Shown: positions 26,015 to 33,768 of the stretch, one piece after another
How positions within the stretch are numbered: the first letter of the stretch is position 1
Layout of the letters: every line of letters begins with the position of its first letter
Origin: Pseudomonas guariconensis
GTDB taxonomy: Bacteria > Pseudomonadota > Gammaproteobacteria > Pseudomonadales > Pseudomonadaceae
Reading direction: 5' to 3'
Assembly (NCBI RefSeq): GCF_900102675.1
Contig: NZ_FMYX01000009.1
Span: forward strand, 124,001-188,000
Length of the DNA stretch: 64,000 bases
Program-made: the position numbers and the translations under genes
The notes under the pieces: model-generated
What the model was told of the DNA's origin: nothing
Database searches by the model: none
Seen by the model: only the letters and a program-made list of their open reading frames with translations

Positions 26015-26671
26015 ATGCCATCTAACGGTAATCCACCTTCAGCCTGGGGCAGGGCGCACGGGCGATCATTGTTCTCGTCGCCTCCCACTGCGCAAGCACA
26101 CACGCCTGAGGAACCAAGGCCAAGAGCGGCAACTTCGCCAAGATTGCCGTCTCAGGATTTTTCTGGCATGGCGACGGCTAAGGAGGTGGAAAAAGCAAGA
26201 ACGGCCGCAGCTTGGCAGGCCAGGAAGGAGCGTTTCGACCATGGCGCCGGCCTCATCATCAACGGTGAGCCAGGTGAAAAACTCAAGCGGGTGTTGCGCG
26301 CGCAAGGCGCCAAGAGCATCCATGAAATCGAGGCTGTAGGGCGCGACAAGGAGACCGGGCTGTACGTGTACATCCAGAATGCCGGGATGAAGGGCGGGAT
26401 GTATCACGTTGTGGGCAAGCACCTAGACGACTTCCATAAAGTCGGGGCCTACAGCAATGCGCAAATCAGAGAATTGGTGATCAGCGCAGTGACAACGGGC
26501 AGGCACGTCGCTACGCAAGGGCAGAACCGTCCGGTCTACCAGATCCAGTACGGGGGAAGATTGGTGCGGGTTGCCGTCAGTGTCGCTGCCAATGGGTATG
26601 TTATCGGCGCGAACATCTCCAAGCCTGGCGACACGACACGCGCACCGGAGGCTCGGTGGAATCCGCTGTAG
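26015..26671 (+). CDS. Stand-alone homologue of the neighbouring Tc-toxin C-terminal domain
   Basis: A 218-residue protein with a polar, proline-rich N-terminus (to about 60) and a folded C-terminal half. Residues 131-145 read HVVGKHLDDFHKVG, matching HIRENHYGDFEAVG at H776 of the TccC-like protein downstream; both then share the order Ile-rich helix, RPxYxxxxGGx and xAxSVxxxGxxIGAN. So the two proteins share one toxin-type domain. The H-x4-H motif and the strand pattern recall BECR-fold (EndoU/colicin D-like) ribonucleases, but I cannot confirm this. Of three start options (26006, 26009, 26015) I chose 26015 because AAGGAG is then 8 bases away. No immunity gene follows. Confidence 0.7.
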   Translation: MPSNGNPPSAWGRAHGRSLFSSPPTAQAHTPEEPRPRAATSPRLPSQDFSGMATAKEVEKARTAAAWQARKERFDHGAGLIINGEPGEKLKRVLRAQGAKSIHEIEAVGRDKETGLYVYIQNAGMKGGMYHVVGKHLDDFHKVGAYSNAQIRELVISAVTTGRHVATQGQNRPVYQIQYGGRLVRVAVSVAANGYVIGANISKPGDTTRAPEARWNPL

Positions 26672-26799
26672 GGAACAGGCGCCCGGAGAGAAGGGGGCAA
26701 GCCACAAGGCTGTTAGATCGCTGAGCTTTCACCGCGTGTGGGGGTGCTTAGGATGCTGAAAAGGGGCGGGTTATCTCGTAATGACTGAAGGAGCAAGTC

Positions 26800-29490
26800 T
26801 TGAACATTTCCCTATTCAGCAACACACCCACCGTCACGGTGTCGGACAATCGCGGCTTGCCTGTACGCAGCATCGCCTATCATCGCCACCCCGATACCCC
26901 GCACGTGACGGACACGCGCATCACCTACCATCGCCACGATGCCCGCGGCTTTCTGACCCAGAGCACCGATCCGCGCCTGCACGAGGCCGGGTTGGCCAAC
27001 TTCACCTACCTGACGAGCCTGGCCGGCGAGGTCTTGCGCACGCAAAGCGTCGATGCCGGAACATCACTGGCCCTGAGCGATGTCGCCGGTAGGCCGTGCC
27101 TGACGCTGCACAACATCAGCGCCGACAAGGACGACCCGCCCGTGACCCGCACCTGGCAGTACGAGGACGCCTCGCTGCCGGGCCGCCCACTGTACGTGAC
27201 GGAGCAGGTGGCCGGTGCGCCGGCGCGCGTCATCGAACGCCTTCTTTGGGCCGATCCGACACCAGAGGCCCAGGCACATAACCTCGCCGGCCAGTGTATT
27301 CGTCACTACGACACCGCCGGGCTGGTGAGGACCGAGCGCATTGCCCTGACCGGCGTGTCTCAGTCGGTCACCCGACAACTGCTCAAGGATGCCGACAGCC
27401 CTGACACCCTCGTCGATTGGCAGGGCGAGGACGACGCGGGGCTCGAGCCCGACGCATACACCACCCAGACCACCACCGATGCCACTGGGGCAGTGCTGAG
27501 CACCCAGGATGCCGCAGGCCATAAGCAACGTCTGTGCTATGACGTGGCCGGCCAATTGGCTGGCAGCTGGCTCACGCTCAAGGGCGGCACCGAACAGGTG
27601 ATCGTCAAATCCCTCCATTACTCTGCTGCCGGCCAGAAGCTGCGCGAGGAACATGGCAACGGGGTGGTGACGACCTATACCTACGAGCCCAAGACCCAGC
27701 GCCTGGCCTCCATCAAGACCGAGCGTCAGGGCAGTGGGGCGAAAGTGCTGCAGGATCTGCGCTACGCCTACGACCCGGTGGGCAACGTGTTGAGCGTGCG
27801 TAACGACGCCGAAGCCACGCGCTTCTGGCGCAACCAGAAGGTGGTCCCGGAAAACACCTACGCGTACGACAGCCTCTATCAACTGGTCAGCGCAACGGGG
27901 CGCGAGATGGCCGATCCCGGCGCCACGACCCGCTACACCCGCCGCTATACCTACGACACGGCGGGCAACCTGAGCCAGATCCGCCACAGCGCCCCTGCCA
28001 CGAACCACAGCTACACCACCGACATCACCATCAGCGCTCGAAGCAATCGGGCGGTGCTGAGCACCTTGGCCAAGGATCCGACCGAGGTCGAGGCGCTGTT
28101 CGGCGCCGCAGGTCAGCAAAAGCTGCTGTCACCCGGGCAAACCCTTGCCTGGACACCGCGCGGCGAGTTGCACCAGGTCTCTCCGGTGAAGCGCGAAGGC
28201 GGCCTGAACGATCATGAAAGCTACCGCTATGACCATGACAGCCAGCGTGTACTCAAGAGCAGCGTCCAGCAGGCCTCCGGCAGCGTGCAGAGACAATGGG
28301 TGCTTTATCTGCCCGGGCTTGAGCAGCGGTGCACGGCAACGGGCGACAAGGTCACCGAAGACCTGCAGGTCATCACCCTGGGCAAGGCGGGCCGTGCCCA
28401 GGTGCGGGTGTTGCACTGGACCGCAGGCAAGCCTGCGGACATTGCCAACGACCAACTGCGCTACAGCTACGACAACCTGCTGGGCAGCAGCGCTCTGGAG
28501 GTCGACGGCGCGGGCAACCTGATCAGCCAGGAGGAGTTCTACCCCTTCGGCGGGACGGCGGTCTGGACCCATCGCAATGCGGTGCAGGCGAGCTACAAGA
28601 CAGTTCGCTACTCAGGCAAGGAGCGGGATGCGACGGGGCTCTATTACTACGGCTATCGCTATTACCAATCTTGGGTCGGGCGGTGGCTCAGTGCCGATCC
28701 CGCTGGCACGGTGGACGGGCTGAACCTGTACTGCATGGTCAGGAACAATCCGGTCTCGCGGATCGACGACCAAGGGTTGGCGGACCGAGATCCGAATGAG
28801 GATGACGACGGATTTGTATTGCCCAAGGGCAGGAAGCAAAGGAATCAGCAGCCCAAGCAAAGCATGGACGCAAACACGGGTGCCGCTGCAGGCGGCTCAA
28901 GGGCAGCGCCTAATTATGCGCTGAAAGACAGCGCCTCCACCGGTCTGCGTCAATGGGTCGAATCCAGAAATAGCCGTGTTAAATACGAGCCTACCGAGGC
29001 AGTGGGTAGAAGACTTGTAAATGTTGGCGGGAAGCAGGAGTTGAGACCTGTTTTTATGCTCACTGGCTGGATTGGAACGGATAAAGACAAAAAAGGAGAC
29101 AAGTCAAAGGGGGAGGGGTGGAGGCACATCAGAGAAAATCATTACGGTGATTTTGAAGCCGTCGGGTTCACTAAAGATGTAGAAATACAGTCGATCATCA
29201 TGAAAGCCCTCACTGAGGGAGAGATCGTGGGTCAGCAAGGCAAGGCACATGGACGCGACTCGGCCCGCCCAATCTATAAGGTTGAGGCGGGAGGGAAAAA
29301 CCACTTTATTGCCATTAGCGTTAGTCCGGATGGGAGCATCATTGGGGCTAATCCAAATGATAAGCAGTATTTGGCGGCAGGCTGGAACGTAGTGTTTCCC
29401 TCCAGGCATGAATATTTGAAGGGGGTGCAACAAAATAAAAAAATGCATGAAATATCTAAAAGTTTTTATTACCCAGCATCCAAGAAATAA
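26800..29490 (+). CDS. tccC: TccC-type insecticidal toxin complex C component with RHS repeats and C-terminal toxin domain
   Basis: An 896-residue protein that follows Photorhabdus TccC: the N-terminus SLFSNTPTVTVSDNRGLPVR, many YD/RHS repeats, then the core RYSGKERDATGLYYYGYRYY, WLSADPAGTVDGLNLY and VRNNP ending near residue 651. In this family the core is an aspartyl self-protease that cuts off the C-terminal region inside a TcB-TcC cocoon, from which TcA injects it into a host cell. The hypervariable part (about 655-896) has H776-x4-H781 and is AT-richer than the rest. The start is TTG at 26800, with GAAGGAG 7 bases upstream. No TcA or TcB gene is in the window. Confidence 0.88.
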   Translation: MNISLFSNTPTVTVSDNRGLPVRSIAYHRHPDTPHVTDTRITYHRHDARGFLTQSTDPRLHEAGLANFTYLTSLAGEVLRTQSVDAGTSLALSDVAGRPCLTLHNISADKDDPPVTRTWQYEDASLPGRPLYVTEQVAGAPARVIERLLWADPTPEAQAHNLAGQCIRHYDTAGLVRTERIALTGVSQSVTRQLLKDADSPDTLVDWQGEDDAGLEPDAYTTQTTTDATGAVLSTQDAAGHKQRLCYDVAGQLAGSWLTLKGGTEQVIVKSLHYSAAGQKLREEHGNGVVTTYTYEPKTQRLASIKTERQGSGAKVLQDLRYAYDPVGNVLSVRNDAEATRFWRNQKVVPENTYAYDSLYQLVSATGREMADPGATTRYTRRYTYDTAGNLSQIRHSAPATNHSYTTDITISARSNRAVLSTLAKDPTEVEALFGAAGQQKLLSPGQTLAWTPRGELHQVSPVKREGGLNDHESYRYDHDSQRVLKSSVQQASGSVQRQWVLYLPGLEQRCTATGDKVTEDLQVITLGKAGRAQVRVLHWTAGKPADIANDQLRYSYDNLLGSSALEVDGAGNLISQEEFYPFGGTAVWTHRNAVQASYKTVRYSGKERDATGLYYYGYRYYQSWVGRWLSADPAGTVDGLNLYCMVRNNPVSRIDDQGLADRDPNEDDDGFVLPKGRKQRNQQPKQSMDANTGAAAGGSRAAPNYALKDSASTGLRQWVESRNSRVKYEPTEAVGRRLVNVGGKQELRPVFMLTGWIGTDKDKKGDKSKGEGWRHIRENHYGDFEAVGFTKDVEIQSIIMKALTEGEIVGQQGKAHGRDSARPIYKVEAGGKNHFIAISVSPDGSIIGANPNDKQYLAAGWNVVFPSRHEYLKGVQQNKKMHEISKSFYYPASKK

Positions 29491-29523
29491 ACCGTTGTAT
29501 TGACCGCACTGCACAGAGCGCTT

Positions 29524-29540
29524 TAGTCCGCTCGGACGTA
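29524..29540 (+). promoter_or_regulatory. Steroid-regulon motif, DUF1214-sulfotransferase operon
   Basis: TAGTCC-GCTC-GGACGTA, one base from the consensus. It lies 67 bp before the DUF1214 start, in the only gap between the Tc toxin gene and this operon, and points toward the operon. Confidence 0.7.
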
Positions 29541-29607
29541 GTACTCCGAGGGTCGCAATTCCTATGGTCTCCCAACCCGCGGCATTCCGCCCCCCAAGGA
29601 GACCCTC

Positions 29608-30720
29608 ATGGTTAACGACCCAACCGAGCAGCAGGTGTGCAGCGGTGAAACCTGGAACCGGTTCTGCGAACAGCTAAGGCGCAGCGGCGAGCAGATCCTG
29701 CGCGCCGAGGCGCCGGCCGATGCGCAGACCCGCGCCGAAGGCTTTCGCTACCTCACACGCCTGCTGCGCATCGCCCTGGAGATGCACCTGGAGTTCGCCG
29801 ACCCGGACTTCCCAGGCTTCATCACACCCTCCCACGAAACCGCCAAGATCGGCGCCGACAACCCCGACAACCTGTACCGCTACGCCCGCCTCAATGGCGC
29901 CCAGCGCTACCGCATCAGCGGCCAGCGCGGCAGTGTCGCCTACTTGAGCTTCGGCACACAAAAAGGCGGTTACGAGACCGACGGCAAGATGATCCAGACC
30001 GGCTTCATCGACGCCAGCCAGCTTGAGCTCGATGCTCAGGGCAACTTCGAAATCATCCTCAGCCAGTACCCGCAGGCCAGCGGCAACTGGTTGCGCCTGG
30101 AGCCGGAGAGTAACGCGCTGATCGTGCGCCAGACCTTCCTCGACCGCGCCACCGAGCAGCCTGCACGGCTGCATATCGAGCGCCTGGACGCCGACCAGGT
30201 GCCCGCGCCGCTGGACCCTGCCTTCCTGCAGCAAGGCCTGCAGCGCGCCGCCTCGTTCGTGGAGAACACCGCACGGCTGTTCGCCGACTGGGCCCAGGGC
30301 TACCAGGCCCACACCAATGAGCTGCCGCCGGCCGACCAGGCGCTGTGCCAGTCGGTGGGGGGCGACCCGAACATCTTCTACTACCACTCGTACTGGGCGC
30401 TGGCTGACGACGAGGCGTTGCTGATCGAGGTCGACCACGTACCGGCGTGCGATTTCTGGAACCTGCAGATCAACAACTACTGGATGGAATCCCTGGACTA
30501 CCGCTACCACCGCATCTGCCTGAACAAACACTCGGCCCAGTTGGATGACAACGGTGGCCTGCGCATGGTGCTCAGCGCCCGTGACCCGGGCTTGGCCAAC
30601 TGGCTGCACACCGCCGGTCACCCCCACGGCACCCTGTGCCTGCGCTGGGTCGGCGCGAAATCCCCTGTTCACCCCAGCACCCGCGTCGTGAAGTTGCATG
30701 CCCTTGAGGAGCTCGTCTGA
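29608..30720 (+). CDS. DUF1214-domain protein
   Basis: A 370-residue protein with a C-terminal DUF1214-type domain (YYHSYWALADDEALLIEVDH, then WNLQINNYWMESLDY, and LCLRWVGAKSPVHPSTRV near the end). No biochemical role is established that I can name. It lacks a signal peptide and membrane segments. It starts the operon, its stop overlaps the sulfotransferase start (TGATG), and a regulon motif lies upstream. A role in binding or presenting the sulfotransferase substrate is a reasonable guess only. AAGGAG precedes the ATG. Confidence 0.8.
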   Translation: MVNDPTEQQVCSGETWNRFCEQLRRSGEQILRAEAPADAQTRAEGFRYLTRLLRIALEMHLEFADPDFPGFITPSHETAKIGADNPDNLYRYARLNGAQRYRISGQRGSVAYLSFGTQKGGYETDGKMIQTGFIDASQLELDAQGNFEIILSQYPQASGNWLRLEPESNALIVRQTFLDRATEQPARLHIERLDADQVPAPLDPAFLQQGLQRAASFVENTARLFADWAQGYQAHTNELPPADQALCQSVGGDPNIFYYHSYWALADDEALLIEVDHVPACDFWNLQINNYWMESLDYRYHRICLNKHSAQLDDNGGLRMVLSARDPGLANWLHTAGHPHGTLCLRWVGAKSPVHPSTRVVKLHALEELV

Positions 30721-31895
30721 TGATCAACAGTGAATTCGCCCCAGACCGCCTGCTGGCCGACGCCAGCGCCCGGACCGGCGGCCTGCAGGATTTCGGCCCC
30801 GGTAACTACCGAGAGGCCCTGGCAGTACTTGCCCAGGCGCTGGAGCTGGAGGCCCGGTTGTCGTCCGCCGGGCGCGGCATGCTGCGCGAAAAGTTGGTGG
30901 CGCAACTGGCCAACCGCTTGGTGGTGGAGGAGCACTGCAAGCGCTTCCCCGAAATCCTGGCGCAACCTGTCGACGACCCACTGGTGATCGTCGGCCTGCC
31001 GCGCACCGGCACCACCTTGTTGCAGCGCACCCTGGCGGTCGATCCGCAGTTCAGCAAGGCCCATTGGTGGGAAACCCGCTATCCGGCGCCCCTGCCCGGC
31101 GAAGACCCGGCCCAGCCCGAGGCGCGCATCCAGCGCGCCCGCGCAGAGGTCGCGGCAATGGTCGAGCACCTGCCGCAGTTGCTGGCCATCCACCCCCTCG
31201 ATGCCGAGCAGGCCGATGAAGAGTTCATGTTGATGGAGCACAGCTTCCTCTGCGCCATGGACTCCTATGTCAATGTGCCCAGCTACACCGCCTGGCTCGA
31301 TCGCCAGGACCAGACCGAGGTCTACCACTACCTCAAGCGTTGCTTGCAGTTCCTGCAATGGCAGCAGGGCTTGCGCGGTATCGCACCGGGCCGTCGCTGG
31401 CTGCTCAAGAGCCCCCAGCACCTGCATACCCTGGAGCTGTTGATCAAGGTCTTCCCAGGCGCACAGGTGATCCTCACCCACCGCGAGCCTGCCAGCACCA
31501 TCCCGTCGCTGGCGAGCTTCATCCATACCCTGTGGCAGCTGTACAGCGACCAGGCCGATGCCGAGGCCGTCGGCGAGCAGTGGAACCGCCGCATGGCCCG
31601 TGCCCTTCGTCATACCATGGCCGTGCGCGAGCTGCTGCCCGCAGGGCGTGTGCTGGATGTGCATTTCGAAGACACCCTTGGCCAGCCATTGGCGGTGGTC
31701 GAGCGTATCTACGCGTTCGCCGGCCTGGACCTGAGCGACGCGGTGCGCGAAGCCATTGTGCGTTGGCTGGCCGACAACGGCCGCGAGAAGCGCGCCAGCC
31801 ACCACTACACCCCCGAGCGTTTCGGCCTTACCGAGGCCATCTTGCAGCGCGACTATGCCCAATACCGCAGCCGCCACCTGCGCGCCCGTGCCTGA
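30720..31895 (+). CDS. Sulfotransferase (PAPS-dependent, Sulfotransfer_3 type)
   Basis: A 391-residue sulfotransferase. The 5'-phosphosulfate loop is VGLPRTGTTLLQ (P94 to T99) and the 3'-phosphate region is VILTHREPASTIPS with H254-R255; both are needed to bind PAPS. It should move a sulfo group from PAPS to a hydroxyl, leaving PAP. It is translationally coupled to the DUF1214 gene and followed by an SDR and a DHH phosphoesterase. Its operon and a cysD-cysNC copy share the steroid-regulon motif, so a steroid, a side-chain product or a cell-surface lipid exposed to steroids are candidate acceptors. The acceptor is not visible from sequence. Confidence 0.88.
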   Translation: MINSEFAPDRLLADASARTGGLQDFGPGNYREALAVLAQALELEARLSSAGRGMLREKLVAQLANRLVVEEHCKRFPEILAQPVDDPLVIVGLPRTGTTLLQRTLAVDPQFSKAHWWETRYPAPLPGEDPAQPEARIQRARAEVAAMVEHLPQLLAIHPLDAEQADEEFMLMEHSFLCAMDSYVNVPSYTAWLDRQDQTEVYHYLKRCLQFLQWQQGLRGIAPGRRWLLKSPQHLHTLELLIKVFPGAQVILTHREPASTIPSLASFIHTLWQLYSDQADAEAVGEQWNRRMARALRHTMAVRELLPAGRVLDVHFEDTLGQPLAVVERIYAFAGLDLSDAVREAIVRWLADNGREKRASHHYTPERFGLTEAILQRDYAQYRSRHLRARA

Positions 31896-31925
31896 CACCC
31901 TCACAACCAGAAGAAGGAACACTCC

Positions 31926-32711
31926 ATGCTGTTGAACGACAAAGTCGTGATGATCTCCGGCATCGGCCCGGGCCTGGGTATCAAGCTGGCCCTGGAGGCC
32001 GCGCGCGAAGGTGCGCGCGCCCTGGCCATCGGGGCTCGCAGCGCCGAGCGGCTGGCCGACGCCCGCGCCCGCATTCTCGCCCTGGGCCACGCTTGCGACG
32101 TGCTGTGCGTGCCCACCGACATCACCCAGCCCGAGGCCTGCACCCGGTTTGCCGAAGCCACCCTGCAGGCCTTCGGGCGCATCGATGCCTTGGTCAACAG
32201 CGCGTTCTCCCACGGCGGTTTCCAGGCCGTGGAAGAGGCTGACAACGCGCCGCTGCGCGAGGCGCTTGAGGTCAACCTGCTGGGCTCGCTGAACATGTCC
32301 CGGGCCGTGCTGCCGGCGATGCGCGAGCAGGGCGCAGGGGCGATCGTGATGATCAACACGCTCGGTGTGCGCAAGCCTTACCCGGGCGGCGCGGCTTACT
32401 CGGCATCCAAGGCGGCCCTGGCCGCCAGCGTGCGGTACCTGGCCTGCGAGCAGGCCGGGTATGGCATCCGCGTCAATGCCCTGGCCTGCGGCTGGATGTG
32501 GGGGGCGCCGGTGCAGGCGGTGGTCCGTCAGAGTGCCGAGGCCCGCGGGATCAGCGAGGCGCAGGTCAAGGCCGAGTTCAGCGCGGGCATCCCCGGCGGG
32601 CGTATGCGCACCGATGATGAATGCGCCCGGGCGGCGCTGTTTCTGGCCTCGGACTATTCCAGCGCAATCAACGGCGCGCAGCTCGACGCCAATGGCGGCG
32701 AAGTGATGTAG
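31926..32711 (+). CDS. Short-chain dehydrogenase/reductase
   Basis: A 261-residue classical SDR: nucleotide site SGIGPGLGIKLAL (a variant of TGxxxGxG), catalytic YSASK near residue 158, and a C-terminal SSAINGAQLDANGGE. The NNAG motif is replaced by NSAF, a deviation worth noting. It lies 30 bases after the sulfotransferase and 14 before the DHH gene. In a steroid regulon it could oxidise or reduce a steroid hydroxyl/keto group; the position is unknown. Confidence 0.85.
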   Translation: MLLNDKVVMISGIGPGLGIKLALEAAREGARALAIGARSAERLADARARILALGHACDVLCVPTDITQPEACTRFAEATLQAFGRIDALVNSAFSHGGFQAVEEADNAPLREALEVNLLGSLNMSRAVLPAMREQGAGAIVMINTLGVRKPYPGGAAYSASKAALAASVRYLACEQAGYGIRVNALACGWMWGAPVQAVVRQSAEARGISEAQVKAEFSAGIPGGRMRTDDECARAALFLASDYSSAINGAQLDANGGEVM

Positions 32712-32725
32712 TGAAGGGGGCGGTC

Positions 32726-33691
32726 ATGATCGATCATTGCGCTTTCAACGGCGACGCCGATGGCCTGTGTGCCCTGCAGCAGTTGCGCCTGGCGGGCGAA
32801 CTCGACCCAAACGTGCAACTGGTCAGCGGGGTCAAGCGCGACATTGCATTGTTGGACCGGGTCAAGGCCCGCCCCGGCGAGCGGGTGACGGTGCTGGACA
32901 TCGGCCACGAGCAGAACCGCGAAGACGTCCAGCGTTTACTGGCCGACGGCGCCCAGGTGCGCTACTTCGACCATCACTTTGCCGGGGAACTGCCCCAGCA
33001 TCCGGCCTTCGATGCGCACATCGACACGGCGGCGCACGTGTGTACCAGCCTGCTGGTCGACACCTGGCTGCAAGGCAAGGCCCACCGCTGGGCGGTGGTG
33101 GCGGCCTTTGGCGATGGCATGGCCGGGCCGGCACGGGCCCTGGCGCAACGCCATGGTCTGGGCGCACCTGAGCTGACGGCCCTGGCGCAGTTGGGCGAAT
33201 TGCTCAATTACAACGCTTATGGCGACAGCGTGGCCGATTTGCACTTCGACCCGCTGGCCCTGGCCGCCGAGCTGTTGCCCTATGCCGACCCGCTGGATTT
33301 CGTGCAGCACAGCGCAAGCTTTGCCGTGCTGCGGGCCGGTTACGCCGCGGACATGGCCGCCGCCGCGGGGCTTTCGCCGTGGTGCGAAGGGCCGGGCATG
33401 CGCCTGTTCCGCTTGCCGGAACAGGCCTGGGCGCGGCGAGTCAGCGGTGTGCTGGCCAACGACCTGGCCGCTGCCGCGCCTGGACGTGCCGTGGGGCTGC
33501 TCAGCGCCAAGCCTGATGGCGACTGGATGTTCAGCCTGCGCGTGCCGGACGGTGCGCTTTGGTCCGCCGATGCCTTTTGCCGGCAGTTCCCCAGCGGGGG
33601 CGGCCGGGTGCGTGCCGCGGGCATCAATCGCCTGAGCCCCGCACAACTGCCAGCACTCGTCCAGCGCCTGGCCGCCTGCTACCCCGGCTGA
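32726..33691 (+). CDS. DHH/DHHA1-family phosphoesterase, candidate PAP phosphatase
   Basis: A 321-residue DHH-superfamily protein. Metal-binding motifs appear in order: NGDADGLCAL near the N-terminus, VLDIGHEQN, YFDHHFAGE, and a DHHA1-like SGGGRVRAAG near the C-terminus. Relatives such as NrnA degrade short RNAs and dephosphorylate PAP, the by-product of PAPS-dependent sulfotransferases. It ends the operon that begins with the DUF1214-sulfotransferase pair, which makes PAP removal an attractive role; this is inference. The start at 32726 follows GAAGGGGG. Other DHH roles (nucleotide or exopolyphosphate hydrolysis) remain possible. Confidence 0.82.
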   Translation: MIDHCAFNGDADGLCALQQLRLAGELDPNVQLVSGVKRDIALLDRVKARPGERVTVLDIGHEQNREDVQRLLADGAQVRYFDHHFAGELPQHPAFDAHIDTAAHVCTSLLVDTWLQGKAHRWAVVAAFGDGMAGPARALAQRHGLGAPELTALAQLGELLNYNAYGDSVADLHFDPLALAAELLPYADPLDFVQHSASFAVLRAGYAADMAAAAGLSPWCEGPGMRLFRLPEQAWARRVSGVLANDLAAAAPGRAVGLLSAKPDGDWMFSLRVPDGALWSADAFCRQFPSGGGRVRAAGINRLSPAQLPALVQRLAACYPG

Positions 33692-33724
33692 TCCCTCCCA
33701 CCTCGAAAGCGCAAGGCAAAACAA

Positions 33725-33754
33725 AAAGCCCCGGGTCTTTCGACACGGGGCTTT
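33725..33754 (-). terminator. Rho-independent terminator between convergent operons
   Basis: A 9-bp stem (AAAGCCCCG at 33725-33733, complement at 33746-33754). On the minus strand it is followed by a T-rich run, so it ends the DUF1302-DUF1329 transcript. It may also stop the plus-strand operon. Confidence 0.85.
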
Positions 33755-33768
33755 GAGGTGGTCGCTGC

